Below, piece after piece: positions 6,889 to 14,711 of a stretch of 20,675 bases of DNA. The DNA is from Desulfobacteraceae bacterium (GTDB taxonomy: Bacteria > Desulfobacterota > DSM-4660 > Desulfatiglandales > Desulfatiglandaceae), in the NCBI GenBank assembly GCA_030642205.1, contig DAOWOF010000010.1, positions 1 to 20,675 of the forward strand. The letters run 5' to 3'. The notes under the pieces were generated by a model, which saw nothing but the letters and a program-made list of their open reading frames with translations, searched no databases and was not told the origin of the DNA. The position numbers were made by a program, and so were the translations under genes. The number at the start of each line of letters is the position of its first letter. Position 1 is the first letter of the stretch.

Positions 6889-7281
6889 ATGAGAAAAGGT
6901 AAAGATCAAATAAAAGCTTTTCTTGGTAAAGATACCGAATTTAATGGGAGACTGGTCTTTTCCGGTGCTATCAGGATTGATGGCAAGTTTAAAGGTGAAA
7001 TCCTAACAGACGGTACACTTATTATAGGCGAAACCGCAAACCTGGAAGCTGAAATTCGAGCCTCTCATGTGATTATAAGCGGACATGTAAAGGGTGATAT
7101 GTCTGCAAAAAACAAGATTGAAATCCATTCCCCTGGCAGAGTATATGGAAATATTCAGGCACCGATTATAACCATTGCTGATGGAGTTCTTTTTGAGGGA
7201 AATTGCCATATGAATAAAAATAATAGCAAGGATGGAAACAAAGAGAGGCAGGATTCAAAATTGGCGGTTCTCCCAAAATAG
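6889..7281 (+). CDS. Bactofilin (polymer-forming cytoskeletal protein)
   Basis: This 130-residue protein consists almost wholly of a bactofilin domain (residues about 12-105): short repeating beta strands rich in Gly, Val and Ile, as in FSGAIRIDGKFKGEI and VIISGHVKGDMSA, which stack into a right-handed beta helix and polymerise without nucleotides. The charged, Lys/Asn-rich tail (105-130) is likely disordered. Bactofilins act in cell shape, polar localisation or envelope synthesis. I choose the ATG at 6889, which has GGGAG 6 bases upstream, over the ATG at 6862, which has none. A bactofilin just ahead of the b'-b ATP synthase genes is a recurrent arrangement in deltaproteobacteria. No peptidase (M23) gene, another common partner, is adjacent. 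Confidence 0.9.
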   Translation: MRKGKDQIKAFLGKDTEFNGRLVFSGAIRIDGKFKGEILTDGTLIIGETANLEAEIRASHVIISGHVKGDMSAKNKIEIHSPGRVYGNIQAPIITIADGVLFEGNCHMNKNNSKDGNKERQDSKLAVLPK

Positions 7282-7312
7282 AAAAATAATTCTGGAGTTT
7301 CTTTAATTCTTT

Positions 7313-7341
7313 TTGACAAGTTTTTTTGTAATAATTGTTAA
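7313..7341 (+). promoter_or_regulatory. Candidate promoter of the atp operon
   Basis: A perfect TTGACA lies at 7313-7318. A spacer of 17 leads to TGTTAA (7336-7341), a poor -10; TAATAAT at 7329-7335 is closer to consensus but too near. It lies 32 bases after the bactofilin stop and about 170 bases before the first atp gene, so the operon could be transcribed apart from bactofilin with a long 5' leader. Confidence 0.4.
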
Positions 7342-7377
7342 TGGCTAATTAGGATGGGTTCCTAAAAAGTTCATCAG

Positions 7378-7406
7378 CAGGCTGGGGGAGGATAAACTCC
7401 GGCCTG
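7378..7406 (+). promoter_or_regulatory. GC-rich hairpin in the atp operon leader
   Basis: CAGGC (7378-7382) pairs with GCCTG (7402-7406), and an inner GGAG pairs with CTCC around a GATAAA loop. This is the most stable, most GC-rich element in an otherwise AT-rich leader. It has no T run, so it is not an intrinsic terminator. A role in mRNA stability or translational control of the operon is inference. Confidence 0.4.
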
Positions 7407-7508
7407 GAAACTATTTGCATTCATTTTAAATGGCGAGGGGCAACTTTATATGCTTATTGAGGTTGGCAACATTAGCAAAAAAATAAATACTAGCAGGAGG
7501 TAATTGTC

Positions 7509-7934
7509 ATGTTGGAAGTAGATTTTTCAATGGTCATCCAAATAATCAATTTCCTTTTATTGCTATTTCTTTTGAACTTTCTTCTATTTAAACCAATCCG
7601 TGGCATTTTGGCCCAAAGGAGTCAAAAAACCAGATCTCTTCAGGAAGAGATAGACGACTATACGAATCGATCTGAGCGGAATCAAAAAGGGATAGATGAG
7701 GGGAAGATCGAGGCGGGCAAAGAAGGTTTTCTGGAAAAGGAAAAAGTCAAAGGTCTTGGACTGGAAAAAGAAAAAGGATTGTTGGGGGAAGCAAACGATA
7801 TTGCAGAAAAAACAATGGATAAGGCAAAACAGGAACTTGAAATAAAAATTGATGAAGTCCGGAGGGCTTTGGAGGATCAGGCCTCAATTTTTTCAAGAGA
7901 GCTTAGTGAGAAAATACTGGGGAGGACCATATGA
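7509..7934 (+). CDS. atpF': ATP synthase F0 subunit b'
   Basis: This 141-residue peripheral-stalk subunit has one N-terminal membrane helix (about residues 8-28, FSMVIQIINFLLLLF onward), the FKPIRGILAQR turn, and a long charged helix that pairs with subunit b to hold the F1 head still. The C-terminal SRELSEKILGR is typical of b/b' subunits. AGGAGG lies 9 bases before the ATG. The middle of the helix (about 60-100) is rich in Gly and Lys where Ala and Glu are more usual. It is first in the operon, and its TGA overlaps the ATG of the next gene (ATGA). Subunits a and c are not present in the window; in many deltaproteobacteria they are encoded elsewhere. Confidence 0.88.
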   Translation: MLEVDFSMVIQIINFLLLLFLLNFLLFKPIRGILAQRSQKTRSLQEEIDDYTNRSERNQKGIDEGKIEAGKEGFLEKEKVKGLGLEKEKGLLGEANDIAEKTMDKAKQELEIKIDEVRRALEDQASIFSRELSEKILGRTI

Positions 7935-8590
7935 TAAGCCAAAAAATAAAAAGGTTCAAAGCGGCACTAATACTGTTTTTGGCCTTGGCTGGCTTGCTTG
8001 TTTTCGCAGGCCCTGGGACGGCTTCTAATACCCATGAATCTGCATCAGAAACCAGTCCTCAAGTAAATCATGAAGAAGCAGGACATCATGCCGGGGGTAT
8101 TTCAAGTGGCAAAATCATTGATTTAGGTTATCGTACCTTAAACTTTTCATTGCTGGTGATAATACTTTTTGTAATTTACAGAAAGATCCCGGTTAAAGAT
8201 TTTTTTGAGTCCAGAAGAGAAGAAATAAAAAAAGAATATGATAATCTCATCAAGAATAAAGAAGATTCTTACAAGCGCTATCTTGAATTGGAGCAAAAAT
8301 TAAAGGAATTTGAACATGAAAAGAAGATGATTCTGGAACAATTCAGGGCCCAGGGAGAAGCGGAAAAGAAAAGGATTATTGCTGAAGCTGAAAATAGAGC
8401 AAAGCAGATACATAAACAAGTTGATTTGAATATTGCCAGGGAGTTTCAGGCGGCACAAGATCTCTTAAAGCAGGAATTGGTTGAAACAGCTTACCAGGGG
8501 GCTCATGACATAATTGCTAAAGAAATTAATGAAAAAGACCAGAGCCGGCTAGTTAATGAATTCATTACAAAGATGGAGAAATTACATTGA
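7931..8590 (+). CDS. atpF: ATP synthase F0 subunit b
   Basis: This 219-residue protein is longer than E. coli b (156) because of an N-terminal extension: a basic start, a hydrophobic stretch (about 11-26) and an AGPGTASN site that looks like a cleavable signal peptide, then a His/Glu-rich linker. The true membrane helix is at about 66-84, followed by a coiled coil (about 92-200) and a C-terminal segment that binds delta. Such signal-bearing b subunits are, to my knowledge, common in Desulfobacterota and Geobacter-like bacteria. It starts within the end of b' (ATGA) and its TGA overlaps the delta start. Confidence 0.9.
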   Translation: MISQKIKRFKAALILFLALAGLLVFAGPGTASNTHESASETSPQVNHEEAGHHAGGISSGKIIDLGYRTLNFSLLVIILFVIYRKIPVKDFFESRREEIKKEYDNLIKNKEDSYKRYLELEQKLKEFEHEKKMILEQFRAQGEAEKKRIIAEAENRAKQIHKQVDLNIAREFQAAQDLLKQELVETAYQGAHDIIAKEINEKDQSRLVNEFITKMEKLH

Positions 8591-9138
8591 GTGGTTCAAA
8601 AATTTCAAGGAGATACGCAAAGGCACTGCTTGGTTTAGGGCAGCAAGATAATAAATATGATGAATATGGACAAGACCTGAACGAGTTTCAACAATTTTGT
8701 TCTGTTAATGAAGAATTTTTCAGGGTGATTTCCAGTCATATTTTTTCAGTTGAAGATAAGAAGAATGTGCTTGATTATGTGTTAAAGAAAGCACCTTTTT
8801 CAGATCTTGTAAAAAATTTTTTAAGGCTCCTGCTTGATAAAAACAGGATAGGAGCGATTGATGATATTACTGACAATTATTTAAAATTTACCGATGAGGT
8901 ATCAAATATTACCCGGGCAGATATTATTACGGCCAAACCGCTTAAAAAGAAGGCCTTGGCAAAATTGGAAAAGGCCATCTCAGACTTTACTTCCATGGAA
9001 GTAAAGACAGCGGTGAAGGAAGATGAGTCTCTAATCGGGGGCCTTGTGGTTAAAATAGGTGATTTGGTTTTAGATGGAAGTATTAAGGCCCAGCTGAATG
9101 GCCTAAAAGAATCGTTAAAGAGGGGTGAATATAACTAA
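8587..9138 (+). CDS. atpH: ATP synthase F1 subunit delta (OSCP)
   Basis: This 183-residue subunit joins the peripheral stalk to the top of the alpha3beta3 head. The N-terminal helical bundle starts with RRYAKALLGLG, the family's opening pattern, and the C-terminal part has ESLIGGLVVKIGDLVLDGSIKAQL, the OSCP signature region. The only sensible start is a TTG at 8587 overlapping the b stop codon; GGAG lies about 9 bases upstream. A weak start with overlap suggests translation coupled to b. Its TAA overlaps the alpha ATG by one base (TAATG). Confidence 0.92.
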   Translation: MSGSKISRRYAKALLGLGQQDNKYDEYGQDLNEFQQFCSVNEEFFRVISSHIFSVEDKKNVLDYVLKKAPFSDLVKNFLRLLLDKNRIGAIDDITDNYLKFTDEVSNITRADIITAKPLKKKALAKLEKAISDFTSMEVKTAVKEDESLIGGLVVKIGDLVLDGSIKAQLNGLKESLKRGEYN

Positions 9139-10652
9139 TGGAGATTAGAGCAGAAGAGATAAGTCAGGTAATCAGAGACCAGATAAAAAATTATGAAACC
9201 AAGATGGAGGTAAGTGAGACTGGATCTGTCTTGTCTGTGGGCGATGGTATTGCTCGTGTTTATGGCCTTGAAAAGGCTATGGCAATGGAAATGGTTGAAT
9301 TCCCAGGTAATATTTATGGTCTCTGTCTTAATCTGGAGGAAGATAACGTAGGCGTTGCCATCATGGGAAATGACGCCAAGATCAAGGAAGGCGACCTGGT
9401 TAAGAGGACAGGCAAAATTGCTGAAGTGCCTGTTGGAAAAGCTGTTCTTGGACGTGTTATTGATGCAGTGGGGAAACCTATTGACGGCAAGGGTCCAATC
9501 GAATCAAAAGAGTTTGGTCGCATCGAGGTTGTCGCTCCAGGCGTAATTGCGCGCAAGCCTGTGACAGAGCCAATGTATACAGGCCTTAAGTCTATTGATG
9601 CTATGACTCCTATTGGACGCGGCCAGAGAGAATTAATCATTGGGGACAGGCAGATTGGAAAGACTGCTATATGCATAGACGCAATATTAAATCAGAAAGA
9701 TACTGATATTTATTGTATATATGTGGCAATAGGACAAAAGAAATCCACAGTTGCTCAAGTTGTTAATATCCTTGAACAGAACGGGGCAATGGAATATACA
9801 ACAGTTGTTGCCGCATGTGCCAGTGATCCTGCGACACAGCAGTTTATTGCGCCTTATTCGGGATGTGCTATTGGTGAATATTATCGTGACCGGGGACAAC
9901 ACGCCTTGATTATTTATGATGATCTTTCCAAACAGGCCACCGCTTATCGACAAGTTTCATTGCTGCTAAGAAGGCCGCCAGGAAGAGAGGCTTTTCCAGG
10001 TGATATTTTTTATAATCATTCCAGGCTTCTGGAACGGGCAGCCAAGGTCAATGATGACTTGGGCGCCGGATCCTTGACCGCCTTGCCAATTATTGAGACT
10101 CAGGCTGGTGATGTTTCAGCATATATCCCCACCAATGTTATATCAATTACTGACGGTCAGGTATATCTTGAGCCATCATTGTTTTTTTCAGGGATCAGGC
10201 CTGCGATTAATGTTGGATTGTCAGTCTCCCGTGTTGGTGGAGCTTGCCAGACCAAGGCCATGAAAAAAGTGGCTGGTACTCTTCGCCTGGATATGGCTCA
10301 ATTCAGGGAATTGGAGGCATTCGCACAATTCGGAAGCGACCTGGATAAAGCAACTCAACAGCAACTAACTCGAGGACAAAGACTTGTTGAAGTCTTGAAG
10401 CAAACACAGTATGTACCAATGCCTGCAGAAAAAGAAGTTGTAATCCTCTATGCCGGTACTGCAGGATATCTGGATGACTTGCCTGTTGAGGCAGTATCTG
10501 AATATGAAGCTCAAATGCTGGAATATTTTGAAGGAAAATATCCTGAGATCTTTAAAGAGATCAAAGAAACAAATGCTATTAGTGATGACCTGGACGGCAA
10601 ATTAAAAGATGCTCTTGGCGAATTTAAGGGTATTTTTCAGCCTGCTACCTAG
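9138..10652 (+). CDS. atpA: ATP synthase F1 subunit alpha
   Basis: This 504-residue nucleotide-binding, non-catalytic subunit of the F1 head has a beta-barrel domain at 1-95, then the nucleotide-binding domain with a P-loop GDRQIGKT (169-176), then the C-terminal helical domain. Ile173 replaces the Thr of the usual GDRQTGKT; Lys175 and Thr176 are kept. The arginine finger is Arg365 in the SRVGG motif, and the segment TKAMKKVAGTLRLDMAQ that follows is canonical. AGAGGGG upstream serves as ribosome-binding site, and the gene overlaps delta by one base. Length and domain order are normal. A 32-base gap leads to gamma. Confidence 0.97.
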   Translation: MEIRAEEISQVIRDQIKNYETKMEVSETGSVLSVGDGIARVYGLEKAMAMEMVEFPGNIYGLCLNLEEDNVGVAIMGNDAKIKEGDLVKRTGKIAEVPVGKAVLGRVIDAVGKPIDGKGPIESKEFGRIEVVAPGVIARKPVTEPMYTGLKSIDAMTPIGRGQRELIIGDRQIGKTAICIDAILNQKDTDIYCIYVAIGQKKSTVAQVVNILEQNGAMEYTTVVAACASDPATQQFIAPYSGCAIGEYYRDRGQHALIIYDDLSKQATAYRQVSLLLRRPPGREAFPGDIFYNHSRLLERAAKVNDDLGAGSLTALPIIETQAGDVSAYIPTNVISITDGQVYLEPSLFFSGIRPAINVGLSVSRVGGACQTKAMKKVAGTLRLDMAQFRELEAFAQFGSDLDKATQQQLTRGQRLVEVLKQTQYVPMPAEKEVVILYAGTAGYLDDLPVEAVSEYEAQMLEYFEGKYPEIFKEIKETNAISDDLDGKLKDALGEFKGIFQPAT

Positions 10653-10684
10653 AATGATAAAGAATATTTAAAGAGAAGAATAAT

Positions 10685-11566
10685 ATGCCTACCTTAAATG
10701 ATATTCAAAGACAGATTTCAGCTGTCAAAAAAACGAGGCAGATTACCCGGGCGATGAATATGGTGGCCGCGTCCAAATTGCGTGGAGCCCAGACCAGGAT
10801 GGAAGGCTTTAAACCTTATGCCATGAAATTTAGAGAGGTACTGGGTAATCTTGCCAGTCGAATAGAACCGGATATCCATCCACTACTGGTAAAAAGAGAA
10901 GAAGTTTCCAAAATTGCATTATTACATTTCACCTCTGATAGAGGCCTTTGCGGGAGCTTTAATTCAAATTTGATTAATAAAGGAAAATCCTTTATTAAAA
11001 GTATGAAGAATGAATCAAAGGTCACCAACCTGACGATTGTAGGAAAAAAGGGGAATGACTATTTTAAGAAAAGAGATTATGAGATTACAGAAAGTCATAT
11101 CCAGATATATGATCAAGTTGATATCTCATTTATAAATCAGATGACAAAGGGATTTATTGATCGTTATCTGGCAAATGAAGTAGATGAAGTTTATATGATG
11201 TATAGCAGTTTTATCAACATGGGCAAACAAATCCCTACTCTGGCCAAGCTGGTCCCTGTGGAGCCGCCTAAAACTAAAGAAGATCCATCAGCATCAGGCA
11301 GCGCTGAATATCTTTATGAACCAGATCCTGGAGATCTGCTGATCGAATTGCTACCTAAGCATATAAGTGTTCAGATATTAAATGCCTTTTTACAAAATGA
11401 GACCAGCGAACATGCAGCCAGAATGGCTTCAATGGATAATGCCTCCAAGAATTGCAATGATTTAATTGACAGCCTGACATTAATCTTTAACAAGGCTCGA
11501 CAAGCAGCAATTACGGCAGATTTAATGGATATTGTTGGTGGCGCGGAGGCGTTAAAAAAGGCATAA
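10685..11566 (+). CDS. atpG: ATP synthase F1 subunit gamma
   Basis: This 293-residue central-stalk subunit turns inside the alpha3beta3 head. The N-terminal coiled-coil helix contains IQRQISAVKKTRQITRAMNM and VAASKL, and the C-terminal helix contains ARQAAITADLMDIVGGAEAL, both hallmark segments. The middle Rossmann-like domain includes FTSDRGLCGSFNSN at about residues 82-95. The ATG at 10685 has AGAGAAG nearby. The stop is followed by a 34-base gap to beta. No oddity was seen. Confidence 0.95.
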   Translation: MPTLNDIQRQISAVKKTRQITRAMNMVAASKLRGAQTRMEGFKPYAMKFREVLGNLASRIEPDIHPLLVKREEVSKIALLHFTSDRGLCGSFNSNLINKGKSFIKSMKNESKVTNLTIVGKKGNDYFKKRDYEITESHIQIYDQVDISFINQMTKGFIDRYLANEVDEVYMMYSSFINMGKQIPTLAKLVPVEPPKTKEDPSASGSAEYLYEPDPGDLLIELLPKHISVQILNAFLQNETSEHAARMASMDNASKNCNDLIDSLTLIFNKARQAAITADLMDIVGGAEALKKA

Positions 11567-11600
11567 TTGTTTTAAATATTAAGGAGGTCTTAAATATATC

Positions 11601-13016
11601 ATGAACGAGGGCAAATTAATTCAAGTTATTGGTCCAGTAGTTGATGTTGAATTTCCGGAAGGAGAATTACCGGAAATTTTAACAGCATTACAGCTTACCA
11701 ATCCTACAATCGACGATACAGAAGATAATCTAGTTGTAGAAGTAGCTCAACACCTGGGTGATAATGTGATCAGAGCTATTTCCATGGATGTTACAGATGG
11801 ACTGGTACGGGGGATGCCTGTTAAAAACACAGGCAAACCGATTCAAATGCCCGTAGGAGATGCTGGTCTGGGAAGGGTACTTAATGTTGTTGGAAAACCG
11901 GTGGATGGTTTAGGAGAGGTTAAAGCTGACGTATATTATCCAATTCATCGTGACGCACCACCCTTTGAGGACCAGGATACATCGGTATCTGTTCTGGAAA
12001 CAGGTGTAAAGGTTATTGATCTTTTGGTGCCTTTTCCACGTGGTGGTAAAATGGGAATGTTTGGTGGTGCAGGTGTTGGAAAGACTGTTGTAATGATGGA
12101 GATGATCCATAATATTGCAATGCAGCATGGTGGTATTAGCGTTTTTGCCGGTGTTGGAGAAAGGACAAGAGAAGGGAATGATCTTTATCACGAGATGAAA
12201 GATTCTGGTGTTCTGGAAAAAGCAGCCCTGATTTATGGCCAGATGACAGAACCACCGGGAGCCAGGGCAAGAGTCGCTCTGTCAGCCCTTACCGCAGCAG
12301 AGTATTACAGGGATGAAAAAGGACAAGACGTTCTCCTGTTTGTTGATAATATCTTCAGGTTTACTCAGGCCGGCGCAGAGGTTTCAGCTCTATTAGGCCG
12401 GATTCCCTCTGCTGTTGGATATCAGCCTACATTGGGAACTGACCTTGGAGCATTACAGGAAAGGATTACATCTACTAAAAAGGGTTCTATTACATCTGTT
12501 CAGTGTGTTTATGTGCCCGCGGATGACTTGACAGATCCCGCACCAGCAACAACTTTTGCCCATTTGGATGGAACAGTTGTTCTGGCTAGAACGATTGCGG
12601 AACTGGGTATATATCCTGCTGTTGATCCATTGGATTCCACTTCTCGTATTCTGGATCCAAATGTAATTGGGGAAGAGCACTATGGTGTAGCAACACAGGT
12701 ACAGCAGATCTTGCAGAAATATAAAGATCTTCAGGATATTATTGCTATTCTTGGCATGGATGAACTCTCAGACGAAGACAAATTGGTAGTGGCCAGGGCT
12801 CGTCGTATACAGCGCTTCTTATCACAGCCCTTTCATGTAGCCGAGACCTTTACCGGCACCCCTGGAAAATATGTCACTGTACAAGACACTGTCAAGGGAT
12901 TTAAAGAGATCCTTGAAGGGAAATATGACGAATTGCCGGAAGCTGCTTTCTATATGGTTGGCTCCATATCAGAAGCCATAGAGAAGGCTAAAGAGATAGC
13001 TAGCGTCAATAAGTAA
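11601..13016 (+). CDS. atpD: ATP synthase F1 subunit beta
   Basis: This 471-residue catalytic subunit makes ATP from ADP and phosphate as gamma rotates. Visible features are the P-loop GGAGVGKT (155-162), catalytic Glu187 in GERTREGNDLY, the Walker B strand DVLLFVDNIFRFTQAG, and the gamma-contacting loop written here as DELSDED (usually DELSEED). AAGGAGG stands 13-14 bases before the ATG, a rather wide spacing. A 13-base gap leads to epsilon. It is highly conserved and unbroken. Confidence 0.98.
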   Translation: MNEGKLIQVIGPVVDVEFPEGELPEILTALQLTNPTIDDTEDNLVVEVAQHLGDNVIRAISMDVTDGLVRGMPVKNTGKPIQMPVGDAGLGRVLNVVGKPVDGLGEVKADVYYPIHRDAPPFEDQDTSVSVLETGVKVIDLLVPFPRGGKMGMFGGAGVGKTVVMMEMIHNIAMQHGGISVFAGVGERTREGNDLYHEMKDSGVLEKAALIYGQMTEPPGARARVALSALTAAEYYRDEKGQDVLLFVDNIFRFTQAGAEVSALLGRIPSAVGYQPTLGTDLGALQERITSTKKGSITSVQCVYVPADDLTDPAPATTFAHLDGTVVLARTIAELGIYPAVDPLDSTSRILDPNVIGEEHYGVATQVQQILQKYKDLQDIIAILGMDELSDEDKLVVARARRIQRFLSQPFHVAETFTGTPGKYVTVQDTVKGFKEILEGKYDELPEAAFYMVGSISEAIEKAKEIASVNK

Positions 13017-13029
13017 AGGTGGTCAACTA

Positions 13030-13440
13030 ATGGCAAGATTAAATTTGGAAGTAGTAACACCAGAAAAAATTGTAGTGAGTGAAGATATTGATACCATGGT
13101 CGCTCCCGGTTCTTTAGGTGAATTCGGAATATTGGAGGGACATGCCCCTTTCCTTACCGGTATTATACCGGGAGAGTTACGCTATTCTTTGAATGACAAG
13201 GCTCAATATATTTCTGTAACATCAGGATTTGCAGAGATATCCAATGATAAAATCTCTGTCCTTGTTGATGCTGCCGAAATGTCCCATGAGATCGATGCTG
13301 AAAGGGCTGCTGCTGCTAGAGACAGGGCTCAACAAAGACTTGCAGATAAAAGCAAGAAAGAGGATATCGATTTTTTAAGGGCCGAGATAGCGTTAAAAAG
13401 AGCATTAATGCGAATAAAAGTGTCTGAAAAGAAAGTATAG
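13030..13440 (+). CDS. atpC: ATP synthase F1 subunit epsilon
   Basis: This 136-residue subunit sits at the foot of the central stalk, contacts the c-ring and can restrain ATP hydrolysis. The N-terminal beta sandwich carries VTPEKIVVSEDIDTMVAPGS and the GEFGILEGHAPFLT signature (about residues 31-44); the C-terminal two-helix part (about 88-136) has the Ala-rich AERAAAARDRAQQRL. AGGTGG precedes the ATG. It is last in the operon and is followed by an intrinsic terminator 68 bases on. Confidence 0.95.
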   Translation: MARLNLEVVTPEKIVVSEDIDTMVAPGSLGEFGILEGHAPFLTGIIPGELRYSLNDKAQYISVTSGFAEISNDKISVLVDAAEMSHEIDAERAAAARDRAQQRLADKSKKEDIDFLRAEIALKRALMRIKVSEKKV

Positions 13441-13507
13441 TTCTTTGTGAAAAGACAAGTTCTGGATACAATTTTTATTAAGTTCTAATTTTATTATATA
13501 TTAGTGT

Positions 13508-13560
13508 GTCAATAAAAAAGGTAAGCTCTTCAAGCTTGCCTTTTTTATTGACCTTTTTTT
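13508..13560 (+). terminator. Intrinsic terminator of the atp operon
   Basis: A 20-base stem, GTCAATAAAAAAGGTAAGCT (13508-13527) against AGCTTGCCTTTTTTATTGAC (13533-13552), has a single G-T wobble, closes over a 5-base loop, and is followed by CTTTTTTT. It separates the atp operon from zapB. The run of A's on its 5' side would also serve as the U tract for transcription on the other strand. Confidence 0.9.
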
Positions 13561-13661
13561 GTTTCAGAGATAATATTTTAAAATAAAATAAAAAAGGGTT
13601 TTTTAAAAAAATAATCAATCAGCTCTTAAACTAAACTTTTTGTATTTAAGAAATTCATATA

Positions 13662-13677
13662 GAGCAAGAAATTGCTC
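13662..13677 (+). promoter_or_regulatory. GAAA-tetraloop hairpin in the zapB leader
   Basis: GAGCAA and TTGCTC pair perfectly around a GAAA (GNRA-type) tetraloop, 33 bases ahead of the zapB start. There is no T run after it. It may tune translation or stability of the zapBA mRNA; this is inference. No clear promoter was found in 13561-13710, which is very AT-rich. Confidence 0.35.
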
Positions 13678-13710
13678 AATTTAGGATAAACATAATATTT
13701 TAGGAGAGAC

Positions 13711-13941
13711 ATGGATTCCTACGAACAGATAGATCAATTTCAGATTATGGAAGAAAAAATCGACAAATTAATCAAGGTCGTAATGGAGTTAAGAAATGAA
13801 AATGGATCGTTAACTGAAATGTTTGATCTTCAAGAGGTTAAAATTGGGGAGTTAAATAGCGAAATTGAAAAATATAAATCTGACAGGGAAGAAGCAAGAC
13901 AACGGATCTCATCTCTTTTAGAGAAGCTTGAAGGTATTTAG
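13711..13941 (+). CDS. zapB: ZapB-like coiled-coil cell division protein
   Basis: This 76-residue protein is almost entirely helical and charged, with heptad-like spacing of Leu, Ile and Met from about residue 14 to 74 (EKIDKLIKVVMELRNENGSL, later KIGELNSEIEKYKSD). Size and character fit ZapB, which links the Z-ring to other division factors through ZapA in Proteobacteria. Sequence alone cannot separate ZapB from other short coiled coils; the call leans on the zapA gene right after it. AGGAGAG stands 4 bases before the ATG. Confidence 0.7.
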   Translation: MDSYEQIDQFQIMEEKIDKLIKVVMELRNENGSLTEMFDLQEVKIGELNSEIEKYKSDREEARQRISSLLEKLEGI

Positions 13942-13966
13942 ATATATTAGGTATTTATTATATCAT

Positions 13967-14263
13967 ATGGTAGAAAAACCGGTTAGAATTAAAATATTTG
14001 ATCAAGAATATCTTCTCCAAAGCGAGATACCAGACGAGGATATTAACATTATTGCTCGTTTTGTAAATGATAAATTTTGTGAGATCAAAGAAAATATGCA
14101 TGGAATTTCAGACCTTAAAACTGCTATTTTAGCAATATTTGATATTACACGAGAATATTTCGAGGTATTGCAAAAGCATGATAATTTTGAAGAGGATGTA
14201 GAAAGGCGGACGAAGAAAGTAATTGATAAAATTGATAAATTAATGACATTAAAAACAAAATGA
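13967..14263 (+). CDS. zapA: Cell division protein ZapA
   Basis: This 98-residue protein binds and bundles FtsZ filaments at midcell. VRIKIFDQEYLLQSE (about residues 5-19) and the following PDEDINIIARFVNDK are the family's N-terminal globular domain; the C-terminal helix (about 60-98) forms the dimer and tetramer coiled coil. I start at the ATG at 13967 because it gives the normal N-terminus; a TTG at 13928 in frame would add 13 residues and overlap zapB. The ribosome-binding site is weak, so coupling to zapB, which ends 25 bases earlier, is likely. No intrinsic terminator with a T run follows directly; an AT-rich hairpin lies at 14269-14296. Confidence 0.85.
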   Translation: MVEKPVRIKIFDQEYLLQSEIPDEDINIIARFVNDKFCEIKENMHGISDLKTAILAIFDITREYFEVLQKHDNFEEDVERRTKKVIDKIDKLMTLKTK

Positions 14264-14268
14264 ATAAA

Positions 14269-14296
14269 ATTCTAATAAAACAGGATTTTATTGAAT
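14269..14296 (+). other. AT-rich hairpin just after zapA
   Basis: ATTC(T)AATAAAA pairs with TTTTATTGAAT around CAGGA, beginning 6 bases after the zapA stop. It has 11 pairs with one bulged T, but only one G-C pair and no T run follows, so it is a poor terminator. It could be a 3'-end stabiliser or the start of the structured interval. Confidence 0.35.
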
Positions 14297-14310
14297 TCTA
14301 CTTAGTACCC

Positions 14311-14462
14311 GAACGAAAACTAAAAAATTTTAACCGTGGGATATATTAACTATTTTGAGGATTAAAATTTGAGACTGACGCAGAAATTGGAGAAATTAGC
14401 AGTTTTCGTTCAGGCACTACTTGGAAATATCTGGCTTAAAGAATAATCCACGAGCCAGTTTT
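14311..14462 (+). ncRNA. Candidate structured RNA after zapA (first element)
   Basis: This segment holds nested complementary elements and no ORF. GAACGAAAACT (14311-14321) is the exact reverse complement of AGTTTTCGTTC (14401-14411). Between them AAATTTTAACC (14325-14335) can pair with GGATTAAAATTT (14359-14370). Then CTGGCT (14431-14436) pairs with AGCCAG (14453-14458), followed by TTTT, which looks like a modest terminator. Length and position (next to zapA) recall the 6S RNA locus of many Proteobacteria, but I cannot confirm the 6S fold. Structure is seen; being an RNA gene is inferred. Confidence 0.3.
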
Positions 14463-14523
14463 AAAACTAATATTTTGGGGCTAATGTCAAAGTCTGACTC
14501 GAATGTATAAACTAATGCTTTTA

Positions 14524-14553
14524 TTGAATGGTATCGCAAATAGCTTATATATT
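14524..14553 (+). promoter_or_regulatory. Candidate promoter in the zapA-rny interval
   Basis: TTGAAT (14524-14529), an 18-base spacer and TATATT (14548-14553) predict a start near 14560. It could drive rny with a long structured leader, or an RNA encoded in the interval. Two small hairpins follow: CATTTT..TCC with GGAAAATG (about 14573-14601) and CCGAA/TTCGG (about 14630-14650). Confidence 0.35.
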
Positions 14554-14683
14554 GTGCTGGACTTTTATTAACCTCATTTTTTCCGAGCGATTCAAGGAAA
14601 ATGATTATAGCAGGATAATTAGTCGTTGACCGAAAACAAGTTGGTTCGGGACAATTCCTTAAATACCCATAGATATTTGTTCC

Positions 14684-14711
14684 TTGTGCATATATCTATT
14701 AGTCATAAAAT
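14684..14711 (+). promoter_or_regulatory. Candidate second promoter ahead of rny
   Basis: TTGTGC (14684-14689), a 16-base spacer and TAAAAT (14706-14711) predict a start near 14718, at the 5' edge of the rod-like structure. The match is only fair (4 of 6 and 5 of 6). Confidence 0.25.

Noticed and set aside
13585..13610. AAAAAA-GGG-TTTTTT as a second terminator
   Set aside because: The stem is only A-T pairs over a 3-base loop in very AT-rich DNA, and the strong terminator at 13508-13560 already ends the operon.
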